A stretch of DNA of 9,060 nt. It comes from Bacteroidales bacterium (GTDB taxonomy: Bacteria; Bacteroidota; Bacteroidia; Bacteroidales; Bacteroidaceae). Position numbers and translations under genes: made by a program. This document shows, piece after piece, positions 1-7,022 of the stretch (position 1 is its first letter; each line of letters starts with the position of its first letter). The notes beneath the pieces are model-generated. The model ran no database searches. It worked only from the letters and a program-made list of their open reading frames with translations, and was not told the DNA's origin. The DNA is taken from contig SFCY01000091.1 of assembly GCA_004558865.1 (NCBI GenBank), positions 1 through 9,060 of the forward strand, given 5' to 3'.

Positions 1-203
1 GGAGCTATGGGTCTGAAGCGATGGGGTGGCCTTACGAGCAAGCTCGACGGCCTCCCCATCGCTTCAGACCCACACCTTTGGTGGCAAGCCTGCCCATGAG
101 GAAAATCGCTATCGCGTAAAATTGCGCTTACGCGCATAAAATTCTACGGCAGAAAGCTTCAAGTCAAGGCATTCCAAACCGCATTTGGGCAGATGCAAGG
201 AGG
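1..203 (+). repeat. Dispersed structured repeat, copy A (truncated by window edge)
   Basis: This stretch aligns without gaps to 8792-8994, with high identity until the two sequences diverge near position 200. It opens with a long hairpin: bases 8-26 pair perfectly with 54-72 (19 base pairs). A T/T mismatch, four more pairs and an inner 5-bp stem follow. Bases 86-142 match the left arm of the inverted pair seen in copy B, but the right arm is missing here because the repeat ends about 13 bases before the lpxH stop codon. The module that precedes this part in copy B would lie left of the window. No transposase is present. It could be a REP/MITE-like element or a structured RNA segment; the sequence alone does not decide. 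Confidence 0.85.
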
Positions 204-215
204 GCGGGAAGAGGG

Positions 216-980
216 CTACGGCTTGGATTCCCCCTCCACGTATTGCTCCAAGAACAGATGCTCGCCGTCGAACACAGCGTAGGTGAACTGCCATATCCAG
301 TCACCGAGGATGATCATGCGGCTGCGGTGGCCGAGGGTCAGGTCGAGTTCGATGTGGCGGTGGCCGTAGATGAAGTAGTCGATGTTGCTGTGGCTCTCCA
401 TGTAATGCTTGGTGAAGCGCACCAAGTATTCCCTGTCCTCGCCCATATAGGGAGCCTCCTTGCCGTCGGCCCGCTTGAGTCGGCTGTGCTTGGCCCATGT
501 CAGCCCCAACCATAAGCCCCAGCGCGGGTGGAGGGCGTTGAGCATGACTTGGCATGTGCGGTTGTGGAACAGCCTGCGCAGCAGTTTGAACTTGCCGTCG
601 GGGTCGCCCAGCCCGTCGCCATGGGCCAGGAAGAACACCTTGCCGAAGATTTCGGTGGTGACGGGGCGGGTGTGGACGATCAGCCCGCACTCGTCGCGCA
701 GGTAGCCGTAGGTCCAGAGGTCGTGGTTGCCGGTGAAGAAATGCACCTCCACGCCCATGTCGGTCAGCTCGGAGAGCTTGCCCAGGAAGCGCGTGTAGCC
801 CTTTGGCACCACGTAGCGGTATTCGTCCCAGAAGTCGAACATGTCGCCCAGGAGGTAGATGGCGGCTGCCTTATGCTTGATGGAGTCGAGAAACCTCACC
901 AGCCTTCTCTCCTGGGTGCGTCCATGCTCGATGGCCCAGGAGCCCAAGTGGGCGTCGGAAAGAAAATAAACGTTCTTCAT
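216..980 (-). CDS. lpxH: UDP-2,3-diacylglucosamine diphosphatase (LpxH-type metallophosphoesterase)
   Basis: This 254-residue protein has all the metal-binding motifs of a calcineurin-like phosphoesterase: DAH (D9, H11), GDMFDFW (D46), GNHD (84-87), HGDG (120-123) and GHRH (206-209). Length and order fit the LpxH family, which removes UMP from UDP-2,3-diacylglucosamine to give lipid X in lipid A synthesis, on the cytoplasmic face of the inner membrane. E. coli LpxH has GNRD where this protein has GNHD, so it may belong to an LpxH-like subgroup and the exact substrate is inferred. The start ATG lies six bases after the stop of the upstream DUF59 gene, so the two are almost certainly cotranscribed. 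The TAG stop is followed within about 13 bases by repeat copy A, with no conventional T-tract terminator between them. Confidence 0.85.
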   Translation of the reverse strand: MKNVYFLSDAHLGSWAIEHGRTQERRLVRFLDSIKHKAAAIYLLGDMFDFWDEYRYVVPKGYTRFLGKLSELTDMGVEVHFFTGNHDLWTYGYLRDECGLIVHTRPVTTEIFGKVFFLAHGDGLGDPDGKFKLLRRLFHNRTCQVMLNALHPRWGLWLGLTWAKHSRLKRADGKEAPYMGEDREYLVRFTKHYMESHSNIDYFIYGHRHIELDLTLGHRSRMIILGDWIWQFTYAVFDGEHLFLEQYVEGESKP

Positions 981-986
981 AAGCCG

Positions 987-1307
987 TCAGTCGAAACCCA
1001 ATTCCGTGCGCGCCTCCTCACTCATCATGCTCTGGTCCCAGGCGGGTTCAAAGACGAGGTTCACGTTGGCGCTCTTCACGCCCTTCACGCTCTCCACCTT
1101 GGTGCGCACGTCCTCAAGGATGAAGTCGGCGGCGGGACACGACGGGGCGGTGAACGTCATGTCCATGTCCACTGTGCCGTCGTCCTTCACGTCTATCTTG
1201 TATACCATGCCGAGGTTCCAGATGTCTACGGGAATCTCTGGGTCGTAGACCGTCTTGAGCACGTCCACTATCCTCTCTTCTATCTGTGTCTTCTCTTCTT
1301 GTGTCAT
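987..1307 (-). CDS. DUF59 / MIP18-family metal-sulfur cluster assembly factor (SufT/PaaD-like)
   Basis: The protein is 106 residues and consists of a single DUF59 domain. It shows the family signature YDPEIPVDIWNLGMVY (21-36) and TAPSCPAAD (53-61), where C57 is the conserved cysteine. Stand-alone members of this family assist iron-sulfur cluster maturation in the cytoplasm; the client proteins here are unknown. The reading frame stays open upstream to 1790, but the start at 1307 was chosen because the domain begins there and the upstream translation is not protein-like. That upstream frame would also run through a promoter-like site and a hairpin. It is the first gene of an operon with lpxH. 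The pairing has no obvious pathway logic and may simply be shared transcription. Confidence 0.88.
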   Translation of the reverse strand: MTQEEKTQIEERIVDVLKTVYDPEIPVDIWNLGMVYKIDVKDDGTVDMDMTFTAPSCPAADFILEDVRTKVESVKGVKSANVNLVFEPAWDQSMMSEEARTELGFD

Positions 1308-1322
1308 AATCGTTGTTTTCTG

Positions 1323-1355
1323 CAAAAATAACAAATTTTTCGTGCTTACCGTCAA
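1323..1355 (-). promoter_or_regulatory. Putative promoter of the DUF59-lpxH operon
   Basis: On the minus strand, bases 1330-1323 read TATTTTTG, an exact match to the Bacteroidetes -7 box TAnnTTTG. A TTG at 1355-1353 lies 22 bases upstream as a possible -33 element. The predicted transcript would begin a few bases before the start codon at 1307, giving a very short leader. The match is by eye only. Confidence 0.45.
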
Positions 1356-1449
1356 CAGGGAGCAGAAAAATCGCTTTTGCGTCCACATTTGTGGCATACT
1401 ATCCAAAAAGAGGCCAAGAATCGGGCGCCGGCAGCCAAGGGCACAAGAC

Positions 1450-1485
1450 AATGGGGGCGACACCAATCGAGATGTCGTCCCCATT
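1450..1485 (-). terminator. Hairpin downstream of the porin gene, possible terminator
   Basis: Bases 1450-1462 pair with 1473-1485 in a 13-bp stem with one G-U pair and a 10-base loop. The hairpin begins about 29 bases beyond the porin stop codon. There is no clear T tract after it in the minus direction, so it is at best a weak intrinsic terminator. Confidence 0.4.
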
Positions 1486-1513
1486 CCCATTATCAAAGTC
1501 TGTCGTCTTACTC

Positions 1514-2854
1514 CTAAAAGATGAACTGCACGCGGGCCTGCACGGCATGGATGTTCTTGTCGTTGGGCAGGAAGTCCTTGGTCAGGCGGTGGTAGGTGTA
1601 GTCGAGCATCACCTGCACGTAGCGGTTGAAGCTGTAGTTGGCTCCGACGGTCCAGGAACGCACGCATCCGCCGCCAACACTTGTCGAGGCGTAGGGCCAG
1701 TCCTCCATCTTGCCGCTGGGATAATACTGGTTGCGGCCGGCCGAATAGTACTCGCCCTTGACGATGTCGTTCAGCCCAGTGTAGTTCCAACGGGCGACGA
1801 TTTCGAGCGAGCGCCCGGAGAGTCCCCTCAGCACGCCCTCACGGCTGTCGAAGCTGTAGGGGTTGCCAAACACCATGAAGCCAGCCTCAACATATCCGCC
1901 ATGGAAATTGTTGCTCCGCAGCGGGTTGGCCGCCATCCAGGCGTCGAGCGTCCCCCAAGTGTCGATGTTGTTGTTGCTGGCCTCAAAGAGCGTCTTGGAG
2001 TCGCGCTTCTTGGTGACATGCTTGTACATGTACTCACCGCGCACGAAGAACTTCTCGTTGTGGTAGAGCGCCTCAGCGCCTGCGTCGAGTACATTCTCCG
2101 CCCATGGCAGGCTGCACGACACGAACTGGTCGTCCTCGTCCACATAGGTCTCCAACGACTGGCCTAGCGAGAGCGTCTTCTTGATGACATTCTTCTCGGC
2201 TACGCCCCCGCCCACGTGCTGGTAGCGGATGTTGCCACCCACCATGAGGGTCTGCACGCCGTCGTTGATGGGTCGCCACTGATAGTGGCCGGCAAGCACG
2301 ATGCCGTTGAAGCCGGCTTCCTCCTTATTATATTGGTTCTCGGTGAACACACCCTGATAGGCCATGAAGTGGTCGTCGCTATACTTGTAGCTGGCGCCCA
2401 ATTCGCGTCCCTCGCCCAAGGCGTAGGAGGAGCCAGGTCGGGAGATGAAGTGGTAGCTGCCGAGCGAGGTGTTGCGAGCCATGGAACCGGCGGGGTCGTT
2501 GTAGTAGCCCACCTTGATGTCGTGGTTGCCGCCCTTGGCCGTTTGCTGGTTGTACTGCAGGAAGATGTTCTTCTGCGCAAACTTGCCTCCGCCGAACCCG
2601 AAGTCGGCATAGAAGTACCAGTCGCGGTAGGTGAGCGACGTGCGGATGCGTGCGTCGGTGATGGAAGCTCCCGACTGCAACGGCGTGAAGTCGGTGTTGT
2701 AATAGGCGGCGTCGGCCATGAAGCGCGCGCCAACGGTGAAGTGGAGGTCTTGGTTCTTGTCGTCGATGGTCACTGTGGGCTTCGAGTCGAAGTCCTGCGC
2801 CGTGGCAGAGAGGGCGCAGAGGGTGAGCAGGGAGATGCAAATATACTTTTTCAT
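1514..2854 (-). CDS. Outer-membrane porin, phosphate-selective OprO/OprP-like
   Basis: The protein is 446 residues. It starts with a signal peptide (M1 to about A19, cleavage after ATA before Q20). The mature chain has alternating, aromatic-rich strands typical of an outer-membrane beta barrel and ends in a phenylalanine (VQFIF), the usual barrel-assembly signal. Segments such as TVGARFMADAAYY and YRDWYFYADFGFGGGKF resemble the Porin_O_P family found in many Bacteroidetes. The frame is open further upstream, but the ATG at 2854 was chosen because the signal peptide begins there and upstream residues are low-complexity. It lies 31 bases after the phosphodiesterase gene in the same orientation, which suggests import of the released phosphate or phospho-compound. 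Ion selectivity cannot be read from the sequence. Confidence 0.8.
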   Translation of the reverse strand: MKKYICISLLTLCALSATAQDFDSKPTVTIDDKNQDLHFTVGARFMADAAYYNTDFTPLQSGASITDARIRTSLTYRDWYFYADFGFGGGKFAQKNIFLQYNQQTAKGGNHDIKVGYYNDPAGSMARNTSLGSYHFISRPGSSYALGEGRELGASYKYSDDHFMAYQGVFTENQYNKEEAGFNGIVLAGHYQWRPINDGVQTLMVGGNIRYQHVGGGVAEKNVIKKTLSLGQSLETYVDEDDQFVSCSLPWAENVLDAGAEALYHNEKFFVRGEYMYKHVTKKRDSKTLFEASNNNIDTWGTLDAWMAANPLRSNNFHGGYVEAGFMVFGNPYSFDSREGVLRGLSGRSLEIVARWNYTGLNDIVKGEYYSAGRNQYYPSGKMEDWPYASTSVGGGCVRSWTVGANYSFNRYVQVMLDYTYHRLTKDFLPNDKNIHAVQARVQFIF

Positions 2855-2885
2855 TTTCTGTTTTGCTTGTTGAATGGGGGTTAGA

Positions 2886-4604
2886 CTACTTGTTGTATCC
2901 GAGCTGCTCCAGCACCAGGTTGGCGTCGGGCACAGTGTGGGGAGCCTGCGAGTTGTCGTAGACCTCTCCGGGATGGAAGGGATTGGGGATGTTGCTGCTG
3001 CAGCGGAAGCCATTGTCGATGAGATACTGGAGCGTGATCTCGGAGTGGTTGGTGAACACGCCATCGAGATAAACCGGCTGTGTCCTGGGTGAGGTGAAAG
3101 TGGTGTAGGCGGTGGGCTGCGTGGTGACGGCCATCAGGTCGTCGAACTGCGTGCCGTTGTCGCCCCAGTAGTTGACATAGTAGCCCATGTATTTTGCCAT
3201 TTGGGCGTAGGTGTCGAAGGAGTAGGGATGGTTGAGCATTCCCGACCTGCGCACCATGTAGGCTTCCCAAGGCTGGTTCATCTCAGGATAGTTGTTGGGC
3301 GCGCCGGCGATGGCGGGGCCGATGATGGTGGCTCCGTGGTCCTGCGCATACTTGATGAAGTCGGCATAGCCAGTGGGCGTGTCGTAGGCAATGTCGGTGG
3401 CGTAGGCGGGACTGCTGATCCAGAGGAGATAGCAGAGGGGCAGCTGTCCCTGAAAGACGTTGTAGGAACGGTTGAGGGCGTCGAACGAGAAGGTTTGTAG
3501 AATCACCTTTCCATTGGTGTTGCCCACGTTCACCTTGCCGTCTACATAGAAGGGATTCGACGTGGGCTCAGGCTTGGTGATGATGTTCCATCCCCACTCG
3601 TCGAGAATGTTGTACACACGGATTTCTATGTCCTTGGGGTTGAGCCACGACTCCTTGAACTCGGGATAGATGCCTGGGCGGTTGCCATTGTCGGCGGGGT
3701 CGTGCACGTAGGCCGTGGAGCCATTCTTGTCGCCGAAGCTGTACTCCACGAAGTCCATGTACTTCTTGGCCTTTGCGCCCACCACGCTCGGATCGTCGCA
3801 CTTCACGGCGGCCTTCCCAGCGTTGTAGATCTGCTCCAGGGTCATGTCCTTGTATTCGTCCTTTATCTTATAGGTGAGGATGCGGCGGCCATTGGCATCG
3901 CGGTTGAGCTTGTTGCCCATGGCGTAATTGATCTGGTCCTGTAGGGCCGAAACATAGAGGCCATCGCTATACTGGATGCTCGGCACGCCATTGGCATCGT
4001 AGACCACCTTGCCGTTGTGCCTGGCGGCGAAGGAGGAGCGCTCAAGCTCCGGCGTGTCGTCGTAGAACCACTTGCCTGCGTCGAGCATCAGCATCTCGGC
4101 ATAGTAGTAGGACATGGCGTAGTTGGAGCGGAAGTCGGCAACGTCGCGCTGGTACTGTGCCTCGATGTCGGCCTCGGTGAAATGCTGCGACCCGTCGGAG
4201 TTGCGGAAGGAGCGGTAGAAGTCCTTGCGGATATTGGGCACCTCATCGGAGAACACGGCCTCGATGTCGGTCGTGCGCTTCAGGTTCTCGTCGTGGTTGG
4301 CGAGCACCACTCCATCCTTTGTCACCTGCATGTCGCTCTCCAGATAGTCTGCGCCCATGTTGCGCGCCCATCTCCAAGCGGCCTCCGTCTCCTCGGGAGC
4401 CCAGTAGGTGGAACCGCGGTGGGCGATGCAGGCGTAGAGAGGCACGTAGTCGCGCACCTTAGCCTGTTGGGACGTTAACTGCTGCACGTCGATGCGGCGT
4501 GCGTCTGTGTTCTCGTTGGTGAACTCCTGCTCGTCAGAGCAGGAAGCCAAGGCGGCTACTGCTGCCAGTCCAACAAGACTCAAGACATAATGTTTGATTG
4601 TCAT
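2886..4604 (-). CDS. Glycerophosphodiester phosphodiesterase lipoprotein (GlpQ-like)
   Basis: The protein is 572 residues, with a lipoprotein signal peptide and lipobox ending at C22. GDPD motifs appear in order: AHRG (61-64, catalytic H62 and R63), APEET (69-73), ESD (E89 and D91, metal ligands), NHD (H104), LDAGKWF (174-180), GIYPEFK (311-317, E315) and DGVFTN (514-519). The family splits glycerophosphodiesters into glycerol 3-phosphate and an alcohol. Being lipid-anchored, it acts in the periplasm or at the surface. It is much longer than E. coli GlpQ (about 350 residues): roughly 70 extra residues sit between LDAGKWF and the MTLEQI segment, the region before LDAGKWF is also long, and a C-terminal tail follows DGVFTN. 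It is the first gene of an operon with the porin. No Pho box was recognised upstream. Confidence 0.87.
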   Translation of the reverse strand: MTIKHYVLSLVGLAAVAALASCSDEQEFTNENTDARRIDVQQLTSQQAKVRDYVPLYACIAHRGSTYWAPEETEAAWRWARNMGADYLESDMQVTKDGVVLANHDENLKRTTDIEAVFSDEVPNIRKDFYRSFRNSDGSQHFTEADIEAQYQRDVADFRSNYAMSYYYAEMLMLDAGKWFYDDTPELERSSFAARHNGKVVYDANGVPSIQYSDGLYVSALQDQINYAMGNKLNRDANGRRILTYKIKDEYKDMTLEQIYNAGKAAVKCDDPSVVGAKAKKYMDFVEYSFGDKNGSTAYVHDPADNGNRPGIYPEFKESWLNPKDIEIRVYNILDEWGWNIITKPEPTSNPFYVDGKVNVGNTNGKVILQTFSFDALNRSYNVFQGQLPLCYLLWISSPAYATDIAYDTPTGYADFIKYAQDHGATIIGPAIAGAPNNYPEMNQPWEAYMVRRSGMLNHPYSFDTYAQMAKYMGYYVNYWGDNGTQFDDLMAVTTQPTAYTTFTSPRTQPVYLDGVFTNHSEITLQYLIDNGFRCSSNIPNPFHPGEVYDNSQAPHTVPDANLVLEQLGYNK

Positions 4605-4749
4605 AACTGATTTGTTGTTGATGTGAGATTATGTGTCGTTTTCGTTTGTCTATAAGACCACTCCCCAACCATCAAGGACATGGCGATGGGGATAGCTTTT
4701 TGTCTGTGTGAATGTCGTTTAATTTCCCTGAATATTTTAAAATTCCACG

Positions 4750-4757
4750 CAAAAGTA
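4750..4757 (-). promoter_or_regulatory. Putative -7 box of the phosphodiesterase-porin operon
   Basis: On the minus strand this reads TACTTTTG, matching the Bacteroidetes -7 consensus TAnnTTTG. No TTG lies at the expected distance of about 20 bases upstream, so the promoter would be weak or need an activator. It is about 145 bases before the start codon. Confidence 0.35.
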
Positions 4758-4986
4758 ATCAAATTATCCCAAGGCGGTGATTGGAATGGGGCTGAATATG
4801 GCATTGTAATCGAATCGTAAACAAGAACTTAACACCTTCGTAACATGCAGGGGCCCACGCGGTGGCTGGAGGGAGGGAATAAGACGGAAAGGCTGCAACA
4901 ATCCATCGCATGACGGCCTCTGCATAACAGGCAATATTATTGTCTACATTGCCGAATAATCCGCTTTTCTGATTTTGGTTGTTCTT

Positions 4987-5090
4987 TTATCCAAAATACC
5001 TGAAGAAGTTGTCATCCAGCGCCCGCTGAGGGCAGCGGGCCTCCAGGCAATTAGAGAGCAATTCGTCGAAAAACTGGCACAGCGGATATT
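4987..5090 (-). pseudogene. Possible 3' remnant of a protein-coding gene
   Basis: A minus-strand frame of about 34 codons ends in TAA at 4987-4989. It contains protein-like stretches such as CQFFDELLSNCLEARC and ALDDNFFRYFG, with codon choice like the real genes nearby. Its 5' side runs into the dispersed-repeat fragment, where a stop codon closes the frame. This could be the tail of a gene interrupted by repeat insertion, or chance. I do not recognise a family. Confidence 0.2.
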
Positions 5091-5139
5091 TTCCGTGGAT
5101 TCATGGTAAATTTATATGTAAAGGGGAAGGAGAATGGTC
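5076..5139 (+). repeat. Dispersed repeat fragment, copy C (leader module only)
   Basis: These 64 bases match 8705-8768 with three substitutions. After this point the sequence diverges, and the hairpin and arm modules seen in copy B are absent. It therefore marks a separable module or a deletion derivative of the dispersed element. It lies about 160 bases upstream of the exported-protein gene at 5300. Confidence 0.85.
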
Positions 5140-5243
5140 ATTGAACCGAAAAACTTCATTTCTTCATTGAAAGCCGACATTCGATGAGCAGCAACCCTCC
5201 TCAGTCACGATCTATTAAAAACTGATAATTTTACGCCCATTGC

Positions 5244-5274
5244 TTGCTCGGTATCGATAAAATCCTTATTTTTA
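5244..5274 (+). promoter_or_regulatory. Putative promoter of the exported-protein pair
   Basis: TTG at 5244-5246 is followed, 20 bases later, by TATTTTTA at 5267-5274, which differs from the Bacteroidetes -7 consensus only in the last base. The predicted transcript would start near 5282, about 20 bases before the ATG at 5300. Confidence 0.4.
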
Positions 5275-5299
5275 CAATCGAAAACAACATGCTACAACT

Positions 5300-6010
5300 A
5301 TGAGGAAAATCTTGATGGCTTTGCTGCTTGCCGTCGCCACGACGGCCGCAGCCCAGGTGAGAATAACGCCACAGCTCAAGGAGGGGCTGAAAAAGACCTA
5401 CCACTACGAGTCCTTCGTCGCCACGGACGACTCGCAGCAGGTGAGCTCCAACTTCGACCAGACGTATGAGGTGTTGGCTTCCAACGCCGACTCGGCTGTC
5501 GTCAGCCTCACTTACTCCAACTTCCAACAGTCCAACACCGGCCAAGCCCCCACCATCGGCGGATTGTTCATGGGACTGCAAGTGAGGTTCTCGGTCAACC
5601 TCGACGGCTCCGTGCGCCATCTTCTCAATGGGAAGGAAATGCGCGAAAAATATCCCGCCGACAGCGACGACTCCGACAGCGACTATCTGGACTACCTCTT
5701 CTCCGACAACTACCTGGTGTCGAACATGGTCAACTCCCCAATCGGCCTCTTCGGCAAGACCATCACCGACGGAATGCAGGAACAGGGCGACGACAGCGAT
5801 ATGACATACCACTACCAGCTCTCGGCCGACGGCCATACGGTCAACATCCATTCGGCCTCTGCCGACGACGCAGGCAGCCTCAACATCGCCAAACAGTTTG
5901 TCTTCGGCCAGGACTGGTGGCCCACTGTGTTCTCCTTTAGCATAGAGACTGACTTGGGACGGGAAATGGGCAAGAACAAGACGGGTATGAAGGCCACACT
6001 CGTAGAATGA
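5300..6010 (+). CDS. Exported protein of unknown function, first of a paralogous pair
   Basis: The protein is 236 residues with a signal peptide ending near A18 (AAA before Q19), so the mature protein is periplasmic or outer-membrane associated. No lipobox cysteine and no other membrane segment are visible. The mature part starts with a TPQLKEGLKKTY stretch. At 96-110 it carries RFSVNLDGSVRHLLN, shared with the next gene, and both proteins have an FGKT motif (151-154 here). An acidic, Ser/Asp-rich stretch (119-129) is unique to this copy. The overall pattern resembles uncharacterised Bacteroidetes secreted domain families, but I cannot name one confidently. It begins 46 bases before the downstream paralog's own upstream region and is probably cotranscribed with it. 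Function is unknown. Confidence 0.75.
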   Translation: MRKILMALLLAVATTAAAQVRITPQLKEGLKKTYHYESFVATDDSQQVSSNFDQTYEVLASNADSAVVSLTYSNFQQSNTGQAPTIGGLFMGLQVRFSVNLDGSVRHLLNGKEMREKYPADSDDSDSDYLDYLFSDNYLVSNMVNSPIGLFGKTITDGMQEQGDDSDMTYHYQLSADGHTVNIHSASADDAGSLNIAKQFVFGQDWWPTVFSFSIETDLGREMGKNKTGMKATLVE

Positions 6011-6078
6011 CACCCGTTCCCAATCCTGAACACCAGCCTTTAACCGTATTTTGCACACATCACAAAAACCACAAACTC

Positions 6079-6900
6079 ATGAGAATCGCTTCAATGCTGC
6101 TCGGGCTGGCTCTCGCCACGACGGGCATGGCACAAACCACCTTCACTCCCACTCTGAGGCAGGGGATGGTGAAGAACTACGAATTGGTGTCTGACCTCAC
6201 CACCTCAAGCGACCGCCAGAATGCCAAGGCCGCCATCAAGGTCGACTCCCGCATGGAAGTGGGCCAAGTGGCCGCCGACAGTGTGTTGATGAGCTACACC
6301 TACACTTCGTGCGACATCACGGGGGCCACGGCTATGCAGAAAATGGCGGAGTCGTATAGGGTGATGCTCAACAAGCCCATCCGCTTCTCTGTCAACCCCG
6401 ACGGCAGTTTCCGCCACCTGCTCAACGCCAGTGAGATCATGCTTGGCCTCTCAGACGAGGCCAAGCAGATTGCTGCCGACTTCGCCAACGACGAGGGGTT
6501 CAAGAGCGTGCTGGACCAGACCCTCGTCACCATTCTTTTCGGCAAGACCCTCAAGGCCGGCGACAAGACGAGCTACTCCCTGGGAGGCCTGTTCAACATA
6601 GAGCGCGACTTCACGTCGGTGGATGCCAAGGAGGTGGTCTTCAAGGATGAGACCAACATGTCGGAGGATGCGCTGAAGGAGACGTTAAGGAAAGTGTTGG
6701 AGAAGAACGGCGCGGATGTCGGCGACTTTGAATCCACATGGAGCATGGTCAAGACGATGGGCATGGCCGAGGCGAAGCTCGAAGGCCATGGCAGGCTCCT
6801 CATGGGCGACGACAATTGGCTCGTCTCCGGAGAGACAGAGCAGACCACGGAACAGTTTGGAGTCAGCATGACCGCAAGGGCCAAGATTACGCAGAAGTGA
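6079..6900 (+). CDS. Exported protein of unknown function, second of a paralogous pair
   Basis: The protein is 273 residues with a signal peptide cleaved near A18 (GMA before Q19). An in-frame ATG at 6007 overlaps the previous gene's stop, but the start at 6079 was chosen because the signal peptide begins there and the 24 upstream residues would bury it. It shares the N-terminal TPTLRQGMVKNY stretch, RFSVNPDGSFRHLLN (102-116) and FGKT (154-157) with its neighbour. It is longer because of an extra charged, helix-like section around 120-145 and 195-225. The two genes are 68 bases apart and in the same direction, which suggests duplication followed by divergence. A TATTTTG sequence in the gap resembles an imperfect -7 box, so an extra promoter is possible. 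Function is unknown. Confidence 0.77.
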   Translation: MRIASMLLGLALATTGMAQTTFTPTLRQGMVKNYELVSDLTTSSDRQNAKAAIKVDSRMEVGQVAADSVLMSYTYTSCDITGATAMQKMAESYRVMLNKPIRFSVNPDGSFRHLLNASEIMLGLSDEAKQIAADFANDEGFKSVLDQTLVTILFGKTLKAGDKTSYSLGGLFNIERDFTSVDAKEVVFKDETNMSEDALKETLRKVLEKNGADVGDFESTWSMVKTMGMAEAKLEGHGRLLMGDDNWLVSGETEQTTEQFGVSMTARAKITQK

Positions 6901-6960
6901 CGCCATAAGGTAACCGCCGGGGGCGGGGTTGCCGACGAGAGCGCATCGGAAAGAAGAAAA

Positions 6961-6992
6961 CAAGGGCAGCCCACGTTTGTGGGCTGCCCTTG
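6961..6992. terminator. Bidirectional intrinsic terminator between convergent genes
   Basis: Bases 6961-6974 pair perfectly with 6979-6992 (14 bp) around the four-base loop GTTT. The minus-strand exit is T-rich (TTTTCTTCTTTCC), which fits a terminator for the gene at 7023-7397. The plus-strand exit is only weakly T-rich. The site lies in the 122-base gap between two convergent stop codons, so it probably serves both. Confidence 0.85.
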
Positions 6993-7022
6993 TCTAAGTT
7001 GTGCGTGCATCCATTCTCCCCG

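Larger units (their letters stand above)
4605..5299. other. Intergenic region between divergent operons
   Basis: This 695-base gap has no convincing complete gene. It contains the -7-like site for the phosphodiesterase operon (4750-4757), a GC-rich 8-bp hairpin (5021-5040), a 64-base fragment of the dispersed repeat (5076-5139) and a promoter-like site for the exported-protein pair (5244-5274). A short minus-strand frame ending at 4987 may be the tail of a lost gene. The leader of the phosphodiesterase mRNA would be about 140 bases and includes a weak stem in which TCCCCA pairs with TGGGGA. Confidence 0.6.

Noticed and set aside
1..203. Repeat considered as part of a CRISPR array
   Set aside because: The copies are long, few and kilobases apart, with no regular short repeats and spacers.
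528..1331. Long plus-strand frame opposite lpxH and the DUF59 gene
   Set aside because: It is the complement of two well-supported genes and gives valine- and histidine-rich low-complexity protein.
5231..6058. 275-codon minus-strand frame opposite the first exported protein
   Set aside because: Valine/glycine-rich shadow translation; the plus strand has a signal peptide and a paralog with a conserved motif.
6007..6078. Upstream ATG of the second exported protein, overlapping the previous stop
   Set aside because: It would place 24 polar residues before an intact signal peptide; the start at 6079 is far more likely.
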